Shown here in pieces: positions 47,307 to 55,379 of a stretch of DNA of 64,000 nucleotides. This DNA is from Litorihabitans aurantiacus. GTDB taxonomy: Bacteria; Actinomycetota; Actinomycetes; Actinomycetales; Beutenbergiaceae. Within the stretch, counting starts at the first letter, position 1. Each line of letters begins with the position of its first letter. The position numbers and the translations under genes were made by a program. Where the stretch lies: the NCBI RefSeq assembly GCF_030161595.1, contig NZ_BSUM01000001.1, positions 1,860,001-1,924,000 on the forward strand, written 5' to 3'. A model generated the notes under the pieces. That model saw only the letters and a program-made list of their open reading frames with translations. It had not been told where the DNA came from and did not search any database.

Positions 47307-48204
47307 GCCGCCACCTCCCCGCGCCGGAAGCGCGTGAGCGTGGCCCCCACGAGGCCGACGGCCCCCGCGGCCACCAGCCCGATCGCGACCGCTCCCATGA
47401 TGGGCGCCCAGGGTCGGGCCGGATCGCTGCCGGCGAAGTTCGCGTACTCCACGATCATCCGCCCGAGCCCTCCGGGCAGTCCCGTGGCCACCTCCGCCAC
47501 CACCGTGCCGATGACGGCACCCGCCGCACCGAGCCGCAGCGCGGGCAGCAGGTGCGGCACGCTCGCCGGCAGGCGCAGTCGCACCACCGTCTGGATCCAC
47601 GACGCCCCGCAGGACCGCAGGTACTCGACATGGATCGGGTCCGGCGACTGCAGCCCCCGCAGCATCCCGACGGCGACCGGGAAGAACGCCAGGTAGGAGG
47701 CGATCACGGCCACCGACATCCACGGCTGCCACTCCACCCCGCCGATCGCGAGACGCGACCCCCAGGCCCGCACCAGCGGCGCCAGCGCGATGAGCGGCAC
47801 GGTCTGCGACAGCACGACCAGGGGCAGCGCGGCGCGCTCGAGCACGCGCACGCGCTGCATCGCGAGCGCCAGCACGAGCCCGACCACCACGCCGATCACG
47901 AACCCGGCGGCCGCGATCGTCAGGGACCTCCCTGCGGCGCCCGCGACCGCGAGCCAGAGGACCTCGGCGTCCCTCCCCCGGTCACGGGCCGACCGAGGCG
48001 GGCGAGCACGTCCCACGTGTGCGGCATCGCGAGGTCGCTCGTGCGCGGCAGCAGCCGCGTGGCGCCCACCGACCAGCCGTCGGCCGGGCCGAGCGCCTTG
48101 TAGCCCTCCCAGAGCGCCGCGAGGGCGGCGACGGCGAGCACCGCCGTCGCCGCGCGTCGCACCGTGCGCCGCACCCGCCCGGCCGTGCTCGCACCCCCGC
48201 TCAC
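47303..48204 (-). CDS. ABC transporter permease, split by an apparent frameshift
   Basis: The N-terminal ~75 residues ('RAATAVLAVAALAALWEGYKALGPADGW', 'LAMPHTWDVLARLGRPV') are in one frame. The remaining membrane part ('AEVLWLAVAGAAGRSLTIAAAGFVIGVVVGLVLALAM' through 'EYLRSCGASWIQTVVRLRLPASVPHLLPALRLGAAGAVIGTVVAEVATG') is in another. One missing base at the five-C run 47975-47979 rejoins them as 'TGGRDAEVLW'. The protein is then a normal ~300-residue permease pairing with the one at 45688-46455. The GTG at 48204 overlaps the LLM stop. Confidence 0.87.
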
Positions 48205-49232
48205 GCCGTCGCCACCACGGGATGCGCCATCGCGGGGATGACGCGCTCGCCGTACTGCCGCAGCGTCTCCTCCTTGTTGTCGTGCTGGAGGTACAGCGCG
48301 AACTGGTCGCAGCCCAGCGCCTCGAGCTCGCGCAGCTTCTCGACGTGCTCGTGCGGCGAGCCGAGCAGGCAGAACCGCTCCACGATCTCGTCGGGCACGA
48401 ACGCCGCGTGGGTGTTGCCGGCGCGGCCGTGCTGGTTGTAGTCGTACCCCTCGCGCTCGCGCACGTAGTCCGTCAGCGCCTGCGGGATGGCGGAGTCGGT
48501 GCCGTAGCGGCGCACGATCTCGGCGACGTGGTTGCCCACCATCCCGCCGAACCACCGGCACTGCTCGCGCATGTGGGCGCGCGCCGACGGCGAGCTGCCG
48601 TCACCCACGTAGCCCGGCGCCGCGAGACAGATCGTGACGTCGTCGGGATCGCGCCCGGCCGCCTCCGCCGAGTCCCGCACCGCGCGGACCATCCACCGGG
48701 CGATGTCGGGGTCGGCGAGCTGCAGGATGAAGCCGTCACCGACCTGTCCGGTGAGCTCCAGCGCACGCGGTCCGTACGCGGCGACCCACACCTCGAGGGC
48801 CGAACCCACCGACCACGGGAAGCGCACCGTGCGCTCGTTCAGCTCGACCGCGCGCGAGCTGCCGAGCTCGCGGATCACGTGCACCGCGTCGCGCAGCGTC
48901 GCGAGGTTCGAGGGGCGCCCGTTCAGGGTGCGCACGGCCGAGTCCCCGCGTCCGATGCCGCACACCGTGCGGTTGCCGAACATCTCGTTCAACGTCGCGA
49001 AGTGCGACGCGATCACGGTCCAGTCCCGGGTGGCCGGGTTCGTCACCATCGGCCCGACCACCACCTTGCGCGTCGCCGCGAGGATCTGGCTGTAGATCAC
49101 GAACGGCTCCTGCCACAGCAGGTGGGAGTCGAACGTCCACACGTGGCTGAAGCCGTGCGTCTCGGCCTGCCGGGCGAGGTCCACCACGCGCGAGGCGGGC
49201 GGATCGGTCTGCAGCACCACTCCGAAGTCCAT
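48201..49232 (-). CDS. LLM-class flavin/F420-type oxidoreductase (TIGR03842-like, pyrimidine operon)
   Basis: The 343-residue luciferase-like TIM-barrel protein includes 'MDFGVVLQTDPPASRVVDLARQAETHGFSHVWTFDSHLLWQEPFVI', 'VGPMVTNPATRDWTVIASHFATLNEMFGNRTVCGIGRGDSAVRTL' and 'VWVAAYGPRALELTGQVGDGFILQLADPD'. These fit the F420-dependent-oxidoreductase clade often found beside dihydropyrimidinases; this is recalled family knowledge, not a search. Cofactor (F420 or FMN) is not proven. It sits between transporter and hydrolase genes. Candidate roles are ring reduction feeding HydA or ring oxygenation as in RutA. Confidence 0.85.
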   Translation of the reverse strand: MDFGVVLQTDPPASRVVDLARQAETHGFSHVWTFDSHLLWQEPFVIYSQILAATRKVVVGPMVTNPATRDWTVIASHFATLNEMFGNRTVCGIGRGDSAVRTLNGRPSNLATLRDAVHVIRELGSSRAVELNERTVRFPWSVGSALEVWVAAYGPRALELTGQVGDGFILQLADPDIARWMVRAVRDSAEAAGRDPDDVTICLAAPGYVGDGSSPSARAHMREQCRWFGGMVGNHVAEIVRRYGTDSAIPQALTDYVREREGYDYNQHGRAGNTHAAFVPDEIVERFCLLGSPHEHVEKLRELEALGCDQFALYLQHDNKEETLRQYGERVIPAMAHPVVATA

Positions 49233-49243
49233 GTCCGCTCCTC

Positions 49244-50677
49244 TCAGACCAGGTACTGGGTCAGGCCGCGCGGCACGTACCGGCCGTGACCGGCGCGCCC
49301 GAGGTAGGCCCCGCCGTCGACGATCACGGTGCCGCGCGAGATGACCGTGTCGACGTGGCCGTCGACCTCGAACCCCTCCCACGCGGAGTGGTCCATCGCC
49401 ATGTGGTGGGTGGCGGCGCCGATCGTGGTGTGCCCCTGCGGGTCGTAGATCACGACGTCGGCGTCCGCGCCGGGGGCGATGACGCCCTTGCGACCGTAGA
49501 GACCGAACATCCGGGCGGGGGTCACGCTGATGAGCTCGACCCACCGCTCGAGCGTGATCTCTCCGGTCACGACGCCCTGGTAAAGCAGGTCGACGCGGTG
49601 CTCGACCGACCCGATGCCGTTCGGGATCGCGCGGAAGTCACCTCGTCCGAGCTCCTTCTGGTCCTTCATGCAGAACGGGCAGTGGTCGGTGGAGACCATC
49701 TGCAGGTCGTTCGTGCGCAGCGCCTGCCACATGGCGTCCTGGTGACCCTCCGCCCGGGCGCGCAGCGGCGTCGAGCAGACCCACTTGGCGCCCTCGAAGT
49801 CGCCCCACTCCTCGCTCGTGGCCGCGAGCTGCTCCTCGAGCGAGAGGTAGAGGTACTGCGGGCACGTCTCGCCGAACACGTTCTGGCCGCCGTCGCGCGC
49901 CGCTGCGAGCTGCGCGACGGCCTGCTTCGCCGAGACGTGGACGACGTACAGCGGCGTACCCGTGAGGTTGGCGAGCATGATCGCGCGGTGCGTGGCCTCC
50001 TCCTCCGCCTGCCACGCGCGCGCCACCCCGTGGAAGTACGGCGACGTGCTGCCCGCCTCCACCAGCTGCTGCGCGAGCACGTCGATGACCGGACCGTTCT
50101 CCGCGTGCATCATCGTCAGCAGCCCGGTCTCGCCGGCGACCTGCATCGCGCGCAGGATCTGGGCGTCGTCGGAGTGGAAGACCCCGGGGTAGGCCATGAA
50201 GAGCTTGAAGCTGGTCACGCCCTCGTCGACGAGACCGCGCATCGCGGACAGCGCCTCGTCGTCGACCCCGCCCACGATCTGGTGGAAGGCGTAGTCGATC
50301 GCGCAGCGTCCTGCGGCCTTGTCGTGCCAGGCGGCGAGGCCGTCCTGGACCCGCTCCCCGGTGCGCTGGACGGCGAAGTCGATGATCGTCGTCGTGCCGC
50401 CCCACGCCGCCGCGCGCGTGCCGGTCTCGAAGGTGTCGGAGGCGTTCGTGCCACCGAAGGGGAGCTCCATGTGGGTGTGCGCGTCGATGCCGCCGGGGAT
50501 GACGTAGCGGCCGGTCGCGTCGATCACGCGGTCGACGCCGTGTCGCAGGTCCGTTCCCAGGAGCTGCGAGCCCGGGGGCAGGATCGCGGCGATCTGCTCG
50601 CCGTCGATCAGCACGTCGGCGCGGCTGCGCCCGGTCGCGTTGACGAGCGTCCCGCCCGTGACGAGCGTGGTGCTCAC
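49244..50677 (-). CDS. hydA: Dihydropyrimidinase/hydantoinase
   Basis: The binuclear zinc cyclic amidohydrolase hydrolyses dihydropyrimidines or hydantoins to N-carbamoyl amino acids. The 477 residues have the metal site 'GGIDAHTHMELPFGG', the carboxylated Lys in 'TSFKLFMAYPG', 'TMMHAENG', 'YVVHVSAKQAV', and 'MVSTDHCPF' (catalytic Asp), followed by 'GIGSVEHRVDLLY'. The GTG start overlaps the nitrilase stop. The product would be the substrate of the neighbouring beta-ureidopropionase. Confidence 0.94.
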   Translation of the reverse strand: MSTTLVTGGTLVNATGRSRADVLIDGEQIAAILPPGSQLLGTDLRHGVDRVIDATGRYVIPGGIDAHTHMELPFGGTNASDTFETGTRAAAWGGTTTIIDFAVQRTGERVQDGLAAWHDKAAGRCAIDYAFHQIVGGVDDEALSAMRGLVDEGVTSFKLFMAYPGVFHSDDAQILRAMQVAGETGLLTMMHAENGPVIDVLAQQLVEAGSTSPYFHGVARAWQAEEEATHRAIMLANLTGTPLYVVHVSAKQAVAQLAAARDGGQNVFGETCPQYLYLSLEEQLAATSEEWGDFEGAKWVCSTPLRARAEGHQDAMWQALRTNDLQMVSTDHCPFCMKDQKELGRGDFRAIPNGIGSVEHRVDLLYQGVVTGEITLERWVELISVTPARMFGLYGRKGVIAPGADADVVIYDPQGHTTIGAATHHMAMDHSAWEGFEVDGHVDTVISRGTVIVDGGAYLGRAGHGRYVPRGLTQYLV

Positions 50678-51522
50678 GGCTGCGCGATTCGCGTGTAGGA
50701 ATCCGGGCGGCGGTCGCGGAAGAACTGCCAGGTCTCGCGCTGCGTGCGCACGAGCGAGAGGTCCGCCTCCCGCACGATCCACCCGGGCTCGGTGGCGCTG
50801 GCCATGTCGCCGACCAGGTTGCCGTCCGGCCCCACGAGGTAGGAGGAACCGTAGAAGGCCACCGCCTCGTCACCGTACTCGTTGGTCTCGGCGCCCACCC
50901 GGTTGCTCGCGGCGACGAAGTAGCCGTTGGCGATGGCCGCGGCCGGCTGCTCGACCTCCCACAGGCGGTTGGACAGCCCGGGCTTGGTGGCGTTGGGGTT
51001 GAAGACGATGTCGGCTCCGGCGAGACCGTACTCGCGCCAGCCCTCGGGGAAGTGGCGGTCGTAGCAGATGTACATCCCGATCCGGCCGACCGCCGTCTCG
51101 AAGACCGGGTAGCCCATGTTCCCCGGCCGGAAGTAGAACTTCTCCCAGAACTTCTCCACGTGCGGGATGTGGTGCTTGCGGTAGCGGCCGAGGATCGACC
51201 CGTCGGAGTCGACCAGCACCGAGGTGTTGTAGTAGATCCCGGCGTGCTCCTCCTCGTAGATCGGCAGCACCATCACCACGCCGAGCTCCTTCGCGAGCGC
51301 TGCGAACCGGGCCACGGTCGCGCCGTCGGCCGCCTCGACGTAGGAGTAGTAGGCCGGGTCCTGCGTGATCCCGAAGTAGGGGCCGGTGAACAGCTCCTGG
51401 AATCCGACGACGTCGGCGCCGGCCGCGACCGCCGCCCGCGCGTACTCCTCGTGCCGGTCGAGCATGCTGACCTGGTCACCGGTCCAGGGCGTCTGGGTGA
51501 GTCCTACCTGCACGATGGTCAT
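50674..51522 (-). CDS. Nitrilase-superfamily amidohydrolase, probable beta-ureidopropionase
   Basis: The 282-residue enzyme has the Glu-Lys-Cys triad: 'VVGFQELFTGPYFG' (Glu), 'GRYRKHHIPHVEKFWEKFYFRPGNMGYPVFET' (Lys), 'IGMYICYDRHFPEGWREYGLAGADIVFNPNAT' (Cys). The stretch around Lys and Cys follows beta-alanine synthase (UPB1/PydC) closely, so hydrolysis of N-carbamoyl-beta-alanine is the best assignment. AGGAGG precedes the ATG at 51522. First gene of the minus-strand operon, divergent from a MocR regulator. Confidence 0.9.
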   Translation of the reverse strand: MTIVQVGLTQTPWTGDQVSMLDRHEEYARAAVAAGADVVGFQELFTGPYFGITQDPAYYSYVEAADGATVARFAALAKELGVVMVLPIYEEEHAGIYYNTSVLVDSDGSILGRYRKHHIPHVEKFWEKFYFRPGNMGYPVFETAVGRIGMYICYDRHFPEGWREYGLAGADIVFNPNATKPGLSNRLWEVEQPAAAIANGYFVAASNRVGAETNEYGDEAVAFYGSSYLVGPDGNLVGDMASATEPGWIVREADLSLVRTQRETWQFFRDRRPDSYTRIAQP

Positions 51523-51635
51523 CGCGACCTCCTCGGGATCGACGCGTCCCCCGGAGCCGTCGGGGTCGCGTGGTGAACGCCTGAAACGTGATCCTGAGCA
51601 CTGGACATTTCTGTGGCGTAACCCGATGTTTTCGT

Positions 51636-51654
51636 CCACCGAACACGTTCGTGG
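51636..51654. promoter_or_regulatory. Palindromic operator candidate in the hydA operon / mocR divergent promoter
   Basis: A 19-bp near-perfect inverted repeat (CCAC.GAAC / GTTC.TGG about a central AC) lies 24 bp before the mocR ATG and 114 bp before the nitrilase ATG. It is a likely regulator-binding site. It is not a good LexA box because the spacing between GAAC and GTTC is 2 instead of 4. Confidence 0.4.
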
Positions 51655-51677
51655 CGCGCGGCGGACAGCATCGGCGC

Positions 51678-53108
51678 ATGGACCTGGCGCGAGCGATCGA
51701 CGACCGCTCCCCGCGCGGCATCGCGGCCGCCATCGCTCACCTCGTGAGCGCGGGCGACCTGCGGGCCGGTGACCGGCTGCCGTCGGTGCGGGAGCTGGGC
51801 GCGGCGCTGGGGGTCTCGCCCGCGACCGTCAGCGGTGCCTACCGGGCGCTGCGCGCCGTCGGCGTCGTCGGCAGCCGCGGCCGGGCGGGCACCACGGTCT
51901 CCTTCCCCGTGCAGCACGCCCTGACCCCGGGCTACCGCGCGCTCAGCGCCTCGACCACCGCCCGTGACGTGCGCGACGGCGTCGCGCTCGCCGCCCGCAC
52001 CACCACCCCGGTGCGGTTCGACCTCTCGCGCGGGACGCCCGACGCCGGCCTGCTCCCCTCCCTTGGGGAGGTGCTCGCCGCCGTCGCGCACGAGCACCAC
52101 CGCGCGGCCGCCCCGGCCTACGCGGAGGCGACCGTGGTGCCGGGGCTCGAGCGGGTCCTGCGGGAGACCTGGCCGGTCGCCGTCGAGCGCCTCACGGTGG
52201 TGGACGGCGCGCTCGACGCCGTCGTGCGCACGCTCGAGCAGGTGGTCGCCTTCGGTGACCGCGTCGCGGTGGAGGAACCCGGGTTCCCGCCGCTGTTCGA
52301 CGCGCTGGACCGCCTCGGAGCGATCCGGGTGCCGCTCGCGATGGACCGGCACGGGGTGACCCCGGCGTCGCTGGCGTCGGCGCTGGAGGCGGGCGCCGCC
52401 GTCGTGCTGCTGCAGCCTCGGGCCCAGAACCCCACGGGCGCGAGCCTCACGGCGACGAGGGCGCGTGAGCTCGCCGCTCTGGTGCGGCGGCACTCGCAGA
52501 GCGACGTCGCACGGGGCCAGGGGAAGGTGCGGGCCGCCTCCGTGCGCCCCGGACGCCGGCTGCTCGTGATCGAGGACGACCACTCGGGCCTCGTGGCCCA
52601 CGCACGGGACGTCACGCTCGCCGCCTGGATCCCCGACCGGGTCGTCCACGTCCGCTCGTACTCGAAGTCGCACGGGCCGGAGCTGCGGATCGCGGCGGTC
52701 GGTGGGCCGGCGCGGGAGATCGACGCGCTCGTGGCGCGGCGGATGGTCGGCCCGGGCTGGACCAGCCGCATCCTGCAGACCACGCTCGCACGGCTGCTGA
52801 CAGACCCGCGCGCCGTCGCGCAGGTGGAGCGGGCCCGCCGGACCTATCGGGCGCGGATGCTCGGCCTGGTGACGGCGCTGAGCGACCTCGGCGTCGAGGC
52901 CCACCCCGGCGACGGGCTGAACCTGTGGCTGCCCGTGGCCGACGAGCGCGTCGCGCTCGAGCGGCTCGCCGCGGCCGGGGTGCGCGCCGTGGGCGGCTCG
53001 GCCTTCCACCGCGAGATGGTGCCGCGCACGGCGCACCTGCGCCTCACGGTCGCCGGTGTGACCGACCCCGCGGCGACGGCGGAGGTGCTCGCCGTCGCCG
53101 CGGGGTGA
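51678..53108 (+). CDS. MocR-type regulator (GntR helix-turn-helix fused to aminotransferase fold)
   Basis: Residues 1-70 are a GntR winged helix ('LVSAGDLRAGDRLPSVRELGAALGVSPATVSGAYRALRAVGVVGSRGRAGTTV'). Residues about 110-476 are a type I aminotransferase-like effector domain with 'VLLQPRAQNPTGASLTATRARELAAL', 'RLLVIEDDHSGLV' and the PLP Lys in 'VRSYSKSHGPELRIAAVGGP'. MocR proteins usually regulate neighbouring PLP or amine metabolism. Being divergent from the pyrimidine operon, which ends in an aminotransferase, it is the likely regulator of it. The ATG at 51678 starts at the HTH domain. Confidence 0.9.
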   Translation: MDLARAIDDRSPRGIAAAIAHLVSAGDLRAGDRLPSVRELGAALGVSPATVSGAYRALRAVGVVGSRGRAGTTVSFPVQHALTPGYRALSASTTARDVRDGVALAARTTTPVRFDLSRGTPDAGLLPSLGEVLAAVAHEHHRAAAPAYAEATVVPGLERVLRETWPVAVERLTVVDGALDAVVRTLEQVVAFGDRVAVEEPGFPPLFDALDRLGAIRVPLAMDRHGVTPASLASALEAGAAVVLLQPRAQNPTGASLTATRARELAALVRRHSQSDVARGQGKVRAASVRPGRRLLVIEDDHSGLVAHARDVTLAAWIPDRVVHVRSYSKSHGPELRIAAVGGPAREIDALVARRMVGPGWTSRILQTTLARLLTDPRAVAQVERARRTYRARMLGLVTALSDLGVEAHPGDGLNLWLPVADERVALERLAAAGVRAVGGSAFHREMVPRTAHLRLTVAGVTDPAATAEVLAVAAG

Positions 53109-53139
53109 GGGGTGGTGCCGGTGCTGCTGGGTGGCTGCG

Positions 53140-53964
53140 TCAGCCGAGCTCGTCCGGGTTCGGGCCGGTGCGGCCCTCCGCACCCTTGTCGAGCGCGTCG
53201 ATCCGGGCGATCTGGTCGGCGCTGAGCTCGATGTCGGCCGCGGCGAGGTTCTCCACGATGCGCGACGGCGTCACGGACTTCGGCAGCACGATCTTGCCGG
53301 TCGCGAGGTGCCAGGCGATCACGGTCTGCCCGGCGGTCGCGCCGACCTCGGCTGCGACGGCCTCGATCGTGGAGTCCCCGAAGAGCTTGCCCGAGGCCAG
53401 CGGCGACCAGGACTCGACCGCGATCCCGCGCTCGGTCGTCGCGGCGACGGCCGGGTTGGCGAAGTAGGGGTGGACCTCGATCTGGTTGACGACCGGCGCG
53501 ACGCCGGTGCGCTCGATGATCGCGTCGAGGTGGTGGGCGTGGAAGTTGGAGACGCCGACCGAGCGGATGCGACCGGCCGCCTTCTCCTCGAGCAGCGCCT
53601 CGTACGTGGCGATGTAGCCCGTGGGGTCCGAGGCCAGCGGCCAGTGGATGAGCATGAGGTCGACGTAGTCGGACTGGAGCAGCTCCAGCGTGCGCGCGAC
53701 CGAGTCCTTCGTGTCCTGCGGGGCGTGCGCGTCGTTGTTGACCTTGCTCGTGAGGAACACGTCACCGCGGTCCAGCGAGCTCGCGGCGACGGCGGCACCC
53801 ACGCCGGCCTCGTTGCGGTACATCTGCGCGGTGTCCACGTGACGGTAGCCGGCCTCGAGGGCGGTGCTCACGGCCTCCTGCGTCTCGTCGGGGTCCACCT
53901 GCCAGACGCCGAAGCCGATCTGGGGGATGGTCGTGCCGTCGGACAGGGCGATGGTGCGAGCCAC
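53140..53964 (-). CDS. Aldo/keto reductase (AKR5-like)
   Basis: The 274-residue NADPH-dependent reductase opens with 'IGFGVWQVDPDETQEAVSTALEAGYRHVDTAQMYRNEAGVGAAV' (Asp44, Tyr49). Catalytic Lys is in 'VFLTSKVNND' and His in 'LMLIHWPLA'. 'GVSNFHAHHLDAII', 'NQIEVHPYF' and 'VLPKSVTPSRIVENL' are cofactor-binding blocks. This matches the 2,5-diketo-gluconate reductase/AKR5 group of broad-specificity reductases. GAAGGAGG precedes the GTG at 53964. The physiological substrate is unknown. Confidence 0.93.
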   Translation of the reverse strand: MARTIALSDGTTIPQIGFGVWQVDPDETQEAVSTALEAGYRHVDTAQMYRNEAGVGAAVAASSLDRGDVFLTSKVNNDAHAPQDTKDSVARTLELLQSDYVDLMLIHWPLASDPTGYIATYEALLEEKAAGRIRSVGVSNFHAHHLDAIIERTGVAPVVNQIEVHPYFANPAVAATTERGIAVESWSPLASGKLFGDSTIEAVAAEVGATAGQTVIAWHLATGKIVLPKSVTPSRIVENLAAADIELSADQIARIDALDKGAEGRTGPNPDELG

Positions 53965-54232
53965 GGGGGCCTCCTTCGTCTCGGTTCTGCCCCGCGCGGA
54001 GCGGGGCACTCCGGGGACAACCACGTGCCCCGCCTCGTTCTTCCCGCCCGGCGACCTAGAATCGGCTCGAGACAGCACGGGACGCGACCTCGTCCCGCAG
54101 CGCCGGGCCGGTCTTGGCCCCGCGGCCGTCCACCGGGAGCCCCTGGCCGCTCCCGCCGCCCTCCGCCGCCCGTGCGAGCGCAGACCGACCGCGCCGCACC
54201 GCGACACGTCCCCACCACCGCCAGGAGCACCC
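53965..54232 (+). promoter_or_regulatory. Divergent intergenic region with long leader before the F420-0-type transporter
   Basis: This 268-bp region between the aldo/keto reductase and the binding-protein gene contains a TAGAAT -10-like hexamer on the plus strand at 54057-54062, implying a leader of about 165 nt. The leader is rich in potential GC stems (e.g. around 54105-54160). A cobalamin riboswitch was considered, but the B12-box and GCCACTG signatures were not found. No other known riboswitch was recognised. Confidence 0.35.
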
Positions 54233-55366
54233 GTGAGCCCGTCCCCGTCCGCCACCTTCCGTCGCTCCCCCGGCGCGCGCGCCCTGCGGCCCGCCGGTCT
54301 TCTCACCTCGGCCGTGCTCACGACGGCGCTGCTCGCCGCGTGCGGCGGCGCGGACCAGGGCTCGGGCGCAGGTGGCGACGACGACGCGACGTCGCCCTCG
54401 CCGTCGTCCTCGTCCTCCTCGTCCGACGACGCGACGCCGTCGACCCCCGACGCGGCGACACCGTTCACCGCGGACAACTGCGGGTTCGAGGTCGAGACCG
54501 AGGCCGCCCCCGAGCGCATCGTCACGATCAAGTCCGCCATGACCGAGCTCGTGCTCGCGCTCGGCGCCGGGGACCGCCTGGTGGCGACCGCCTACCCCGA
54601 CGGCCCGCCCACGGACGCCGCCGACGCCGAGCTCGTCGCGGCGCTGCCGGTGCTCGGGGACCGCGTCCCCTCGAACGAGGCCGTCCTGTCGGTCGAGCCG
54701 GATCTCGTGCTGGCGGGCTGGGAGTCGAACTTCTCCGCCGACGGCGCGGGCGAGCGGTCCGCCCTCACCGACCTCGGCATCACGACGTTCGTCGCGCCGA
54801 GCGCGTGCACCCAGGCGCCGTACGCCCCCGACCCCCTGACCTTCGAGGACGTCTTCGCCGAGATCACCCAGGTCGGCGACCTGCTCGGCGAGAGCGACGC
54901 CGCGGCGGCGCTCGTGGAGCAGCAGCGCACCGAGCTGGAGACGCTGCGCGGGGCGCGCGACGGCGCGGCCTCCACCGCCGGCGACCCCGCCGCGCCCGCC
55001 AGCGCCCTGTGGTGGTCCTCGGGGTCGGAAACCCCGTTCGTGGGCGCCGGCACCGGCGCGCCGCAGATGATCCTCGACGAGGTCGGCCTCACCAACGTCG
55101 CGGGCGAGCTGGAGGGCGGCTGGGGCCCGTACTCGTGGGAGGCCGCCACGGCCGCCGACCCCGACGTGATCGTGCTGGTCGACTCGGTGTGGAACACCGC
55201 CGAGAAGAAGAAGGAGACACTGGCGGCCAACCCCGTCACGGCGTCGCTGCGCGCGGTCCAGGAGGAGCGCTACCTCGTCGTGCCGTTCGCCGCGACCGAG
55301 GGCGGGGTGCGCAACGTCGAGGCCGTCGCGACGCTCACCGAGCAGCTCGCGGCGCTCGAGCGCTGA
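54233..55366 (+). CDS. ABC transporter substrate-binding lipoprotein (BtuF-like; proposed F420-0 type)
   Basis: The 377-residue protein has a lipoprotein signal ('SAVLTTALLAACGG'), a Ser/Asp linker, then a helical-backbone class III binding fold: 'ERIVTIKSAMTELVLALGAGDRLVATAY', 'EAVLSVEPDLVLAGWESNF', 'FVGAGTGAPQMILDEVGLTNVAGELEGGWGPYSWEA'. With the FecCD permease and BtuD-like ATPase it forms the three-gene actinobacterial cassette proposed in TIGRFAMs to import F420-0; the nearby cofE supports this. Cobalamin or siderophore binding remains possible. AGGAG precedes the GTG start. Confidence 0.82.
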   Translation: MSPSPSATFRRSPGARALRPAGLLTSAVLTTALLAACGGADQGSGAGGDDDATSPSPSSSSSSSDDATPSTPDAATPFTADNCGFEVETEAAPERIVTIKSAMTELVLALGAGDRLVATAYPDGPPTDAADAELVAALPVLGDRVPSNEAVLSVEPDLVLAGWESNFSADGAGERSALTDLGITTFVAPSACTQAPYAPDPLTFEDVFAEITQVGDLLGESDAAAALVEQQRTELETLRGARDGAASTAGDPAAPASALWWSSGSETPFVGAGTGAPQMILDEVGLTNVAGELEGGWGPYSWEAATAADPDVIVLVDSVWNTAEKKKETLAANPVTASLRAVQEERYLVVPFAATEGGVRNVEAVATLTEQLAALER

Positions 55367-55379
55367 CGGCGGGCTGCGG

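Noticed and set aside
51636..51654. LexA box in the mocR promoter
   Set aside because: The GAAC and GTTC half-sites are only 2 bp apart, whereas the actinobacterial SOS box needs 4. Kept only as a general operator candidate.
53965..54232. Cobalamin riboswitch before the BtuF-like gene
   Set aside because: The B12-box and the conserved GCCACTG core were searched for by eye and not found.
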